This document shows positions 9,997-20,676 of a stretch of DNA of 28,945 nucleotides, piece after piece. The translations under genes and the position numbers were made by a program. The stretch lies in the NCBI GenBank assembly GCA_032718475.1, contig JAUCBJ010008336.1, forward strand, positions 1 to 28,945. Reading direction: 5' to 3'. The stretch is from Nemertoderma westbladi (Eukaryota; Xenacoelomorpha; Nemertodermatida; Nemertodermatidae). The notes beneath the pieces were generated by a model. It was not told where the DNA came from, searched no databases, and was given only the letters and a program-made list of their open reading frames with translations. Positions within the stretch are counted from its first letter, which is position 1, and every line of letters begins with the position of its first letter.

Positions 9997-11495
9997 TTAG
10001 GAACCGAGAGGTTCATTACTGTAAGAATTGTTGGCTGATTGATTGATTGATTGACTGGCTGGCTAATCTACAGCCAAAACTACTCTAACGATTTTGATGA
10101 AATTTTCACAGCGGCTAGATACCGCGATTCTAAGGTCCCTGGTATGTTCCGCTATTTCGTCCATGAGCCATGGGCTCGAAAAATAGACATAAACGAAAAA
10201 ACGCCATAGGCGCAATGGTAAAATAACACCCATGACAGCTGGTGTCGTGATGAAAAATGGCTTATGTAATGCATTTCTACAGAAGGCTTAGTAATAAATC
10301 GATGAGGTTGCCAAGATTATTATACTCAGTACACCCATACTGTTTGTATAGGCCACCACTCTCTGTCAAAGCAAACATTATTAACTGGTTGGTTTAGTTT
10401 GAAATCTAATATTGCCTCAGCTGAATTACTCTTCCCAATGCAATCTATGGGAATATCTCACTCTGCTAATGTAAGCTGAATGACTGTTACGTACACAGTG
10501 AGTTGGCTACATTAATGCCAACATTATTGCAAAATGTTTTATTGTTGGATTACTCTCTGTCAGTCACCCCTTCAGAACATTGTATAGGGAATTTACTTTA
10601 GTTTACTCTACTGTGCCATTCAGCTGAATGGATTTGAGCGATTGCCAAGTTACAGAGTTGGATCATTCTCTGACCATAGGCAAAGACATCAAATCTTTTT
10701 AAAAATATACTTTTTCCATGTTTTTTTTCTGACCAAAAATTTCAAAAAAAATTTTTTCGTAGCCAGTACTGCCAATCGATTCGCCATCAAAAATAACGCA
10801 AAAAATTTTTTTTGCAAAATTTTAAATTACTGTAAATTTTTGGCGACTGGGGGGGGGGTCAATTTTTTTCGATCCGCTATAACTCCGGAACGCTTTGTCC
10901 AAATTCGATGGGGTTTTCATTTTTCAACTTAATTAGATGTCCTCTTTCAGCCTATCCATGTTTCCAAACCCCAAACAGCGCCGTTCAAAAAATAATTTTT
11001 TCCAGTTCTAGAATTTTACAAATTTCAAAAAAGTTGCAGTATTTTATTACTGCCTTTACGGAATTCGATAGCGTTTTCGATTTTTATATTAAACGCAATA
11101 TCCTGAATCTCACTAGCCTAATTTCGCGTCACCAACGCCAAGACTTCATACTTTTTGAGGAAAATTTTTCTAGAATAATTTTTATTTAATTACATTTATC
11201 GCGATTTCTTATTACTGGTTGCACATGAATTGATGGAGTTTTCAATTTATTAACTAAACACGATATCGCGCATCGCACCAGCGTGGTTTCGAAATTCCAA
11301 AACGAGGTCTTCACTAGTTGCAGGTCGATTTTGTTCTAGAATTGAGCAACTAATAATAGATCGAATTTATTAATAATTATTGTATGAAATATGATTGTAT
11401 TTTTACATAATTATTAGTTCTATACTAATTCTCGTTGTCTCTTTTATTTAAAATAAAAAGTCGGTTCCTTATCGGGCCGCTAGGCCCGTCACTAG
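9997..11495 (+). mobile_element. Helitron-like non-autonomous element, copy 3 of 3
   Basis: 1499 bases with the same ends as copy 2: left TTAGGAACCGAG, right subterminal TCGGTTCCTTA (11461-11471), hairpin CGGGCC-GCTA-GGCCCG (11473-11488), and final CTAG (11492-11495) followed by host T. Scattered substitutions make this copy the most diverged of the three over 10930-11230. Nothing in it is coding. Confidence 0.65.
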
Positions 11496-12159
11496 TAGTA
11501 TTATAGGAAGTTATCTAGGGGTATTAACCTCAAATGATAATAACAAACGCCTCAAAAAATACAGCTTGCCAACAGATTGTTACTATCAATAACTAATAGT
11601 ATATTATTGTTGAATAGTAGACCTATACTATACATGTTATTGTAGCTCTAGCCAATCACTGCGCTAAATGCCACAACACGTTTTTTATTCATCATCACCA
11701 TGGTGTTGTCCAAAAATCTGCGGAAAAATGGAGACTGGAAAGAAGCTAAAAGATTCTTAATTATCAAACCTTAATTTGAAACCCTAAAGAGCTCTCTATC
11801 ATGTGGCGGAAACTCTCTACTACAATTTTCAAAGGTACTTTAACTTTCTACTCCATATTCTTCAACCTCATCAATATGTTTATCATTATCAGATAAGGCC
11901 AATTCAAATCCCCGGTCCCAGTATGGCACTGTGTCCATCCTTATATCCTGCCCCTTTACTAACAAGCCAATGGGTGTAGAGAATCATATATCCAATGATA
12001 TGTGGGGCGAGTCAAAACTGCGAGCCATCAGCGAACTGTTATAATTATACCTGCAACCTGCAACTTCCCTTGCCAGCTTGCTTCACCATGTTACACAGCG
12101 ACTGTTAGCGGTTGTTCGAGGAATCGAACTAGCCATAGTATAATTATAATTGTTCACTA
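11496..12159. other. intergenic, no gene supported
   Basis: AT-rich at first, then more balanced near 11850-12010. On the minus strand a frame is open for about 48 codons ending at 11840 (it contains the residues MDTVPYWDRGFELALSDNDK). It resembles no domain I recognise and could be a transposon or exon scrap. Confidence 0.35.
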
Positions 12160-12174
12160 AGATGGCTTGCAGCT

Positions 12175-12336
12175 TTTGCTGCACCCCCACTCGAGTACGG
12201 CTGTGGAAGTGCTGTTCGGTCCAGGACGAATCACACTTCGTTCTTAAATGTCCAAACTATTCCGATGGTTTCCTCAATTCGGAGAATCTAGATATACCCT
12301 TACCGGATATAATGGACAAGCGATAATTACCAACTT
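12175..12336 (+). pseudogene. C-terminal scrap of a LINE polyprotein
   Basis: One frame reads LWKCCSVQDESHFVLKCPNY and ends in TAA at 12325-12327. The pattern Cys-Cys ... DESHF-x-x-x-CP-x-Y is the zinc-knuckle-like end found in many non-LTR retrotransposon polyproteins. The upstream part is frameshifted or lost. It is followed by AAATAAA-type sequence and T-rich DNA that would be its 3' UTR. It is a dead fragment. Confidence 0.4.
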
Positions 12337-12371
12337 TTATATCCCGCCTTCTAAAACTTCGTAAATAAGTT

Positions 12372-12581
12372 AAATAAAGTATATTTGTAAACCAGCTTGC
12401 TAAGCCCCACAACACGAACTATCCTGCATGTTTTTGAATGTAATTTGTTTGTAATTTGTTAATAGTAATTTGTTGTAAATAAAATACTTTGTTGACCGGC
12501 TTGCTGACCCCACGCCCACCTCGCGATATGTTCTTTTTTTTTATTGTATTTTGTTTGTTTTGCTTGTAATTTGTTGTAGGC
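12372..12581. repeat. tandem duplication, 105 bp period, two copies
   Basis: 12372-12476 and 12477-12581 share AAATAAA.TA, ACC.GCTTGCT.A.CCCCAC and CTTGTAATTTGTTGT-type blocks. The unit probably belongs to the 3' UTR of the LINE scrap just upstream. Confidence 0.6.
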
Positions 12582-12796
12582 TTCTTTGTTTGTATTTTTG
12601 TGATTAATCAACCATTAATTATGTTTTGTGTTGAGACATTTTTCCTTGTTAAAATTATCTATCGCTGTACTTATCGCCCTCGCCTCCTAACTACTATTAT
12701 TGTTAGTTGTTCAGGTACAATCATCGCGTTTTGTTTTCCATTGTTTCGTCAACCATCATACGTTTTTATTGCAGCGACCAATTATTGTAAATCTCG
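12582..12796. other. non-coding flank of the second array
   Basis: T-rich sequence without a supported gene. The open frame at 12600-12851 runs across the boundary into the neighbouring repeat element and is not credible as a gene. Confidence 0.4.
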
Positions 12797-14279
12797 ATGG
12801 TCTGGCTGCAACCGGAGAGCCCGAGGCTCGACAGAGAATTATGAGGTATAGATACTGCAGCCTATTTAACGGAACATAGAAACCAACATCAACACCAACT
12901 TCAAACCTCATAATTTAACGGTCTAGTATCACTCCCTGAGAAGTAGGCATTTTGCTTTGATCTTTTTTAGGTGGATCTTTAAATGATTTTTCCAGGAGAA
13001 CGGCGAAAGCTAGAACGATTCTGTTTGCGCGATCTGGTAGATGGCCCTAGCGCGCTAGCTAGGAGTTTTTGTGGAAAAAATCTGTTAATTAATTAATTAG
13101 TAATTAGCGATTAAAGATTTCTAATTGATTTTTCTCGAAAAGTATTTGATTTTTCCCCTAGCAACGGTGTTTTTTTTTGTTCATCTCGGTAAGATCTAAA
13201 AAAAGTTCAGTCATCGCTATGGCCCTCCTATTACTGTTAATTAGTACTAATTAGCCGAAAACTAATTAGCGTCGTAACTCGAAAACACTAAGAGCTATGA
13301 AAAAACGTAACATCACAAAGTTGTTCGGAATTTTATTCTACACAAAAAAGTCTCTGGCGCCGATGCCGTATCTCCTACCGTTAATTAGTAATTAACTAAT
13401 TACTTAATTACCTAATTGGCGGGGGGGCTTTGTCCCCCCCGCCCCCAAATCCTTATTCACAAGGTGTATCAAAGCGGTTTACTATTTTACAAATGATAAT
13501 TATTCTAAAATCTTTTGAATCGAACTAATTAACGATTTTACTAATTAGTAAAGTTTCCCAAATTAATTAATAATTTATCCAATCCGGCTGCAATTAATTA
13601 AACAGCTGAGTCGTCAGCCTGGTTTGATGAACTTGATGAAATCATAAAGTCAGTAGTTGCTGTATGCCATTACTGACTAAAACTATATACCAAGCACCTC
13701 TTACCGGTAGCTATCTCCACAGTCTGTAGTGAGCACCGGTGCAGGTATGGTAGGCCTACATGTATGGCATATTTAGTGGAGGTTCTTTTGGCAGATAGGC
13801 CTAGTCAAAACGTTACATCAGATGCCGTATTTTAGTCAAAACGTACCCTATCTTCATATAGTTGAGTATTGTCAATACAGGAATATCCAAGTACTGGGTA
13901 CTCCTGTACTTAGTATACCCATCTGCCCATGTACAGTAACTGGCTGATAGTTACCCTTAGTTTGTAGGCTATAGATGATTGACGTTTCTAGCAATGTTCT
14001 TAACGTTGGGATTTTACTGGAAGTTATTAATACCATAGTTTACCCCAAAAAAACTAAAATTACCCAAATCGCACCAAATCAAAATAAATCTTATAACAGC
14101 AACACGGGCTATCTGACGATATGGATTAGATCAATGTAGCGGATAGTGACCATTGAAGGGCTTCTTATGCATGCAAAGGAAAATATGATCAGACCCAAAT
14201 CACACAGTCAGACCTGATCTTTTGCTGATCAAATACCGGTAGGTGACTTTGCTGATATGCAGTAACATTTTACGGTACA

Positions 14280-14915
14280 ATTTGATGCGAAAATGTTTTG
14301 GCCAGTACTCTGAACCTTCCATTGGGGTCTCAGGTCATGCGCGTACCGTGGTCACTGTATCTGGCACCTGATTGGCTCAAATATTCAAACGCTGAAAACT
14401 TACCTAGGCCTTGACAATTAGTGATAAGATTTTATGCGAATATGTTTTGGATGGTGTTCTGAATCTCGCGTTGAGGTCCCAAGTCACCCCCATACCGTGG
14501 TCATCAGATACGGCGCCTGATTGGCTAATGCTTTGAACGACGATAACTCGAGTTTGCTTCACTTTGGGATGAAGTTTGAAAGCTAAGAATATTCTCTGGA
14601 GTATGCCCTAACTCACTGACGATGTTTTATAGCTGTTGGATTGTCGGGTTTTGCTACGTGGTCTATGATTGGTTAATTTTTTGAAAGGCTATATCTCAAG
14701 AAGTATTCACTTTGGAATGATGAAGTTTATTTTAAATGTTCTCTAGAGTGTTTCCGATCCTACTAAAGACATCCAATTGCTGTATGACTACCGGTTTCAC
14801 GCTTTTGATTGTTTGAATATGCATGAAAATTTTGCATATAATATATCAAGAAGAATTAATTTTTGCACAAAGGAAATAATACTTACAATGCTCTCTGACA
14901 TGTCTGGTGTATTTT
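14280..14915. repeat. degenerate internal tandem repeat of about 150-170 bp (unit A)
   Basis: Four diverged units are visible. The first two share ATGCGAA.ATGTTTTGG, a .CTCTGAA-type block, CATACCGTGGTCA and CCTGATTGGCT. Units two to four share a TAACTC/TATCTCAAGAAG block, CACTTTGG.ATGAAGTTT and a TTCTCT.GAGT block. The equivalent region of unit B is 19084-19717. Confidence 0.55.
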
Positions 14916-15597
14916 AAAATCACTGGGGTTGAACAATTGTAATTGGAATACACCTTCATGGGTTTTCTTTATGATTTTAGAGCTTTAAAAGTTCAATATT
15001 AAATTTTTTATTAAATAATTATTTTTGTGTTATTTGTTAATATGAGTATATTTCTGTATTTGCTGGTATTATATTTTGGGTGTTTTTTTTGTTATTAGTT
15101 TTGGTATTAATTATTTTTTATTAATCCAGGGAATATCCCTATTAACTCTGGGTCCTCACTCGTTAATTCAGGGACCACCCTCGATAGCTCTGGGTTCACC
15201 CTCGTCTCGTTAATTCAGAACCACCTTTGTCAATTCAACAAATTTGAATAATTTTTTTTATTAGGTTTTCCAAGGTGCTGAATTAATTGATTGAAGATGG
15301 TTTTAAATGGCCTGCTTTTATTGTAATTCCATTTCGTGTGATGTGTTTCGTGCCACAAATTTTTGAAGTATAAATAATAATTTAATAATATGGTAGGCCT
15401 ATACATATAGGGCAGATATAGTGGAGGTTCTTTTGGCAGATAGGCCTAGTCAAAACGTTACATCAGATGCAGAATTTTAGTCAAAACGTACCCTATCTTC
15501 ATATATGGTAGTTGAATATTGTGAATACAGGAATACCCAAGTACTTCTGTAGGCCTACTAATGTACAGGCGCAAGTAATATAAATTGGGGGGGTCTA

Positions 15598-15631
15598 TGC
15601 GCCTGTCGATTCATACGAATCGACAGGCGCA
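15598..15631. repeat. perfect 15 bp hairpin in unit A
   Basis: TGCGCCTGTCGATTC (15598-15612) and its exact reverse complement (15617-15631) flank the 4-base loop ATAC. It is GC-rich in an AT-rich setting. An extra half-copy CAGGCGCA lies just upstream, near 15566. Confidence 0.9.
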
Positions 15632-15874
15632 ACAAAAGTATTTGGAATATTATGCCCATGTATACTTATATATGTAAGCCTTCAAGTATAAACAAAACTG
15701 ACCTTAACAAAATCAAGGTAGGCATTTGTTATTTTCCATCAGCAACATGGGCTTTAACTTTTAACTTTACATGGGATTAATAATACTGTAATATTCTAGA
15801 ACAATACCACATGGCCAACGCCGTCGGCCATGCGCTCGCACGGCGCAAATGCTCCATTTGCGCTCTCCACCTGG

Positions 15875-17601
15875 ATGGGATCAGGCGGGGATAGAGCCCA
15901 TAGGGCTCGACAGAGAACCTCATAGACCATAGAAAACGCCACAGAGAACGAAACACAGAGAGCACAAAACATATAACACCAACCTATCCTGCTCAATATT
16001 TACAGGCTTATGCAGGGGGGTGGGAAGTAGGCACATCTCATAGAAGGGAAATAGCTACGGTCATTCTGTTTTTTGCATCGTGTAGAGGACCAATATCTAA
16101 GATCTGGGAGTTTTTTGCAAAAAAATTTGTTAATTAATTAATTAGTAATTAACGATTGAAAACTTGTAATCGATATATCTCGAAAACTAAAAGACTTTTT
16201 ATATAAACAATGACTGGCGAAATTGTTGGTCTAGACGAGCTCTACAAAAAACCCTGTCACGGCGAACCCATATCTATTACCGTTAATGAGTTATTAATTA
16301 GCGAAATCTCATTAGCGCTGTATCTCGAAAACGGCGGCAGCTACGAAAAAATTTTCTCTGGCAAAGTTTTAGAGAATGGAATTTCGAGTATAAAAGTCTT
16401 CTCCGGCAAGTCTGTACGACCAACCCTTAATGAGATATTCGTTAATTACTAATTAATATATGGCCCGCCCCGATATCTCGAGAATGGCTGCAGCTACGAA
16501 GATGGGACCGACGCCATTTTGTAGACAGTATACGAGTTGCTACTGAAGAGTGTCGTTAGTTTTGGGCTGCGACCCTGTCCTTGACCTCCAGGGGTCAATG
16601 TTCTAGAATTTTCGGTTTTGGAGGCATTTTAACCTATAAGGAGTGCAGCTATCGAAAAACGTAACACAGCAAAAATGTTCGCAATGGTCGACTTAGTGGG
16701 GGTAGGTAAAATAAAAAATGCAAAAAGTGTAAGCGTTAATTAGTTATTTATTAATTAATAATTAATTATTGCCCCACCCCAATATCTCGAAAACGGCTCT
16801 AGCTACGGACATGGGACCAACGCTGTTTTGTAGGCAGTGTATGAGTTGCTACTGAAGAGTGCCGTTAGTTTTGGGCTGCGACCCTGTGCTTGACCTCTAG
16901 AGGTCAATGTTCTAGAATTTAGTGTTTCGGTGACCTTTTGACCTATAAGGAGTACAGCTATCAAAAAATTTAACACAGCAAAAATGTTCGCAATGTTCGA
17001 CTTAGTGGGGGTAGATGAAATAAAAAATGAAAAAAGTTTAAATGTTAAGGGTCAAAAGGTCAAAGATATTTGATCATAGTATTCGTGATAAAACATAAGG
17101 ATATTTGGATGTCAGGTTGTATACAAGATTCATTTGGTTCACCCAGACATGAAATGGCTGGGTGAACCATCATTAAACAATCACCCATGGTCTATTTGAA
17201 ATTAAAGTAATCATGTTAAGGGTGGTGGGTGGGTATTTGCTATAGCTGTCTGTAAGCTATTACTAATATACTGGTCCAGTAGTACTACATGTAGTTAAAA
17301 GTTTTCTGAGGTATTAATCGTTACATTTGTATAATGGAGTTAACCAATACAATAAATGTATATGCTTGAACCTGCCTTACAAATCGACTTAGATTTCTTC
17401 AATGTTTTGAATTGAATAATTGAAGGCATCACCTGTGTATGATTCTAAATGCATGGGTATAGATAAATAATAAATAACATCTCTTCATATTTAAAATTTT
17501 TGTGTTGGTACAATACAATAAAACCACAAGTACTATTAATTAAATTGCCCCACGCAGTGATGCTTGCATGCGCAAATGTCCTCATTTGCGCTCTACTCTA
17601 G
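15875..17601 (+). mobile_element. tandem-arrayed element C (1.73 kb), diverged relative of A/B
   Basis: Begins ATGGGATCAGG with a left hairpin (GAGCCC-ATA-GGGCTC) in the same place as in A, and ends GCGCAAATG-TCCT-CATTTGCGC (17570-17591) then CTAG. Blocks shared with A include CTCGACAGAGAA, GAAGTAGGCA, the TTAATTAATTAATTAG tract and TCTCGAAAA. Unlike A, it holds two tandem 308 bp units (16463-17050) and a 12 bp stem (17135-17169, TGGTTCACCCAG). An 80-codon open frame (16210-16452) is built from the same repeat motif and is probably not a gene. Confidence 0.5.
16463..17050. repeat. two tandem 308 bp units inside element C
   Basis: Units start at 16463 and 16771. Shared blocks include ATATCTCGA.AA.GGCT, GTTGCTACTGAAGAGTG, TTAGTTTTGGGCTGCGACCC, TATAAGGAGT.CAGCTATC and TTCGACTTAGTGGGGGTAG. 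Each contains a TTGACCTC-centred palindrome. Confidence 0.85.
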
Positions 17602-20600
17602 ATGGTCTGGCTGCAACCGGAGAGCCCGAGGCTCGACAGAGAATTATGAGGTATAGATACTGCAGCCTATTTAACGGAACATAGAAACCAACATCAACAC
17701 CAACTTCAAACCTCATAATTTAACGGTCTAGTATCACTCCCTGAGAAGTAGGCATTTTGCTTTGATCTTTTTTAGGTGGATCTTTAAATGATTTTTCCAG
17801 GAGAACGGCGAAAGCTAGAACGATTCTGTTTGCGCGATCTGGTAGATGGCCCTAGCGCGCTAGCTAGGAGTTTTTGTGGAAAAAATCTGTTAATTAATTA
17901 ATTAGTAATTAGCGATTAAAGATTTCTAATTGATTTTTCTCGAAAAGTATTTGATTTTTCCCCTAGCAACGGTGTTTTTTTTTGTTCATCTCGGTAAGAT
18001 CTAAAAAAAGTTCAGTCATCGCTATGGCCCTCCTATTACTGTTAATTAGTACTAATTAGCCGAAAACTAATTAGCGTCGTAACTCGAAAACACTAAGAGC
18101 TATGAAAAAACGTAACATCACAAAGTTGTTCGGAATTTTATTCTACACAAAAAAGTCTCTGGCGCCGATGCCGTATCTCCTACCGTTAATTAGTAATTAA
18201 CTAATTACTTAATTACCTAATTGGCGGGGGGGCTTTGTCCCCCCCGCCCCCAAATCCTTATTCACAAGGTGTATCAAAGCGGTTTACTATTTTACAAATG
18301 ATAATTATTCTAAAATCTTTTGAATCGAACTAATTAACGATTTTACTAATTAGTAAAGTTTCCCAAATTAATTAATAATTTATCCAATCCGGCTGCAATT
18401 AATTAAACAGCTGAGTCGTCAGCCTGGTTTGATGAACTTGATGAAATCATAAAGTCAGTAGTTGCTGTATGCCATTACTGACTAAAACTATATACCAAGC
18501 ACCTCTTGCCGGTAGCTATCTCCACAGTCTGTAGTGAGCACCGGTGCAGGTATGGTAGGCCTACATGTATGGCATATTTAGTGGAGGTTCTTTTGGCAGA
18601 TAGGCCTAGTCAAAACGTTACATCAGATGCCGTATTTTAGTCAAAACGTACCCTATCTTCATATAGTTGAGTATTGTCAATACAGGAATATCCAAGTACT
18701 GGGTACTCCTGTACTTAGTATACCCATCTGCCCATGTACAGTAACTGGCTGATAGTTACCCTTAGTTTGTAGGCTATAGATGATTGACGTTTCTAGCAAT
18801 GTTCTTAACGTTGGGATTTTACTGGAAGTTATTAATACCATAGTTTACCCCAAAAAAACTAAAATTACCCAAATCGCACCAAATCAAAATAAATCTTATA
18901 ACAGCAACACGGGCTATCTGACGATATGGATTAGATCAATGTAGCGGATAGTGACCATTGAAGGGCTTCTTATGCATGCAAAGGAAAATATGATCAGACC
19001 CAAATCATACAGTCAGACCTGATCTTTTGCTGATCAAATACCGGTAGGTGACTTTGCTGATATGCAGTAACATTTTACGGTACAATTTGATGCGAAAATG
19101 TTTTGGCCAGTACTCTGAACCTTCCATTGGGGTCTCAGGTCATGCGCGTACCGTGGTCACTGTATCTGGCACCTGATTGGCTCAAATATTCAAACGCTGA
19201 AAACTTACCTAGGCCTTGACAATTAGTGATAAGATTTTATGCGAATATGTTTTGGATGGTGTTCTGAATCTCGCGTTGAGGTCCCAAGTCACCCCCATAC
19301 CGTGGTCATCAGATACGGCGCCTGATTGGCTAATGCTTTGAACGACGATAACTCGAGTTTGCTTCACTTTGGGATGAAGTTTGAAAGCTAAGAATATTCT
19401 CTGGAGTATGCCCTAACTCACTGACGATGTTTTATAGCTGTTGGATTGTCGGGTTTTGCTACGTGGTCTATGATTGGTTAATTTTTTGAAAGGCTATATC
19501 TCAAGAAGTATTCACTTTGGAATGATGAAGTTTATTTTAAATGTTCTCTAGAGTGTTTCCGATCCTACTAAAGACATCCAATTGCTGTATGACTACCGGT
19601 TTCACGCTTTTGATTGTTTGAATATGCATGAAAATTTTGCATATAATATATCAAGAAGAATTAATTTTTGCACAAAGGAAATAATACTTACAATGCTCTC
19701 TGACATGTCTGGTGTATTTTAAAATCACTGGGGTTGAACAATTGTAATTGGAATACACCTTCATGGGTTTTCTTTATGATTTTAGAGCTTTAAAAGTTCA
19801 ATATTAAATTTTTTATTAAATAATTATTTTTGTGTTATTTGTTAATATGAGTATATTTCTGTATTTGCTGGTATTATATTTTGGGTGTTTTTTTGTTATT
19901 AGTTTTGGTATTAATTATTTTTTATTAATCCAGGGAATATCCCTATTAACTTTGGGTCCTCACTCGTTAATTCAGGGACCACCCTCGATAGCTCTGGGTC
20001 CACCCTCGTCTCGTTAATTCAGAACCACCTTTGTCAATTCAACAAATTTGAATAATTTTTTTTATTAGGTTTTCCAAGGTGCTGAATTAATTGATTGAAG
20101 ATGGTTTTAAATGGCCTGCTTTTATTGTAATTCCATTTCGTGTGATGTGCTTCGTGCCACAAATTTTTGAAGTATAAATAATAATTTAATAATATGGTAG
20201 GCCTACATGTAGGGCAGATATAGTGGAGGTTCTTTTGGCAGATAGGCCTAGTCAAAACGTTACATCAGATGCAGAATTTTAGTCAAAACGTACCCTATCT
20301 TCATATATGGTAGTTGAATATTGAGAATACAGGAATACCCAAGTACTTCTGTAGGCCTACTAATGTACATGCGCAAGTAATATAAATTGGGGGGGTCTAT
20401 GCGCCTGTCGATTCATACGAATCGACAGGCGCAACAATAGTATTTGGAATATTATGCCCATGTATACTTATATATGTAAGCCTTCAAGTATAAACAAAAC
20501 TGACCTTAACAAAATCAAGGTAGGCATTTGTTATTTTCCATCAGCAATATGGGCTTTAACTTTTAACTTTACATGGGATTAATAATACTGTAATATTCTA

Positions 20601-20676
20601 GAACAATACCACATGGCCAACGCCGTCGGCCATGCGCTCGCATGGCGCAAATGCTCCATTTGCGCTCTCCACCTGG
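17602..20676 (+). mobile_element. tandem-arrayed element B (3.08 kb), near-identical to A
   Basis: About 13 differences from unit A are seen by eye over roughly 3.08 kb. It has the same left hairpin, the same internal repeats (165 bp direct repeats at about 18552-18718 and 20196-20348), the same 34-nt hairpin (20400-20433), and the terminal hairpin GCGCAAATG-CTC-CATTTGCGC (20645-20665) followed by CTGG. Beyond 20676 the sequence is unrelated. The high identity implies recent duplication or ongoing homogenisation. The open frames within it (for example 19832-20017) are not conserved as protein features. Confidence 0.55.
20400..20433. repeat. perfect 15 bp hairpin in unit B
   Basis: The same 34-nt stem-loop as at 15598-15631, unchanged although the surrounding 800 bases carry most of the A/B differences. 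Confidence 0.9.

Larger units (their letters stand above)
12797..15874 (+). mobile_element. tandem-arrayed element A (3.08 kb), Helitron-like ends
   Basis: Starts ATGGTCTGG, followed by a left hairpin (GAGCC-CGA-GGCTC). Ends with GCGCAAATG-CTC-CATTTGCGC (15843-15863) and then CTGG. The interior is non-coding: TTAATTAATTAATTAG tracts, a degenerate internal tandem repeat (14280-14915), two 165 bp direct repeats (about 13747-13913 and 15391-15547), short TTAATTCAGGGACCACCC-type repeats (15126-15235), and a perfect 34-nt hairpin (15598-15631). It is joined without spacer to unit C. Copy B is almost identical. No transposase or Rep/helicase is seen. The rolling-circle origin is inferred from the hairpin-plus-CTRR end and the head-to-tail array; the absence of a 5' TC and of a following T argue against a canonical Helitron. 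Confidence 0.5.

Noticed and set aside
11840-11985. Minus-strand open frame of about 48 codons containing MDTVPYWDRGFELA
   Set aside because: It reads like protein, but is too short and unrecognised. No confident splice acceptor marks its start.
12600-12851. 83-codon plus-strand ORF
   Set aside because: It crosses the boundary between T-rich flank and repeat unit A, so it is not an evolutionary unit.
16210-16452. 80-codon ORF in unit C starting MTGEIVGLDELYKK
   Set aside because: It looks protein-like at first, but its DNA is made of the same TTAATTAG / TATCTCGAAAACGGC repeat motif that continues outside the frame. The homologous parts of A and B are not open.
19832-20017. 61-codon plus-strand ORF with a hydrophobic start, in unit B
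   Set aside because: One-base homopolymer differences break it in unit A. Its end is a short DNA tandem repeat (GGGACCACCC).
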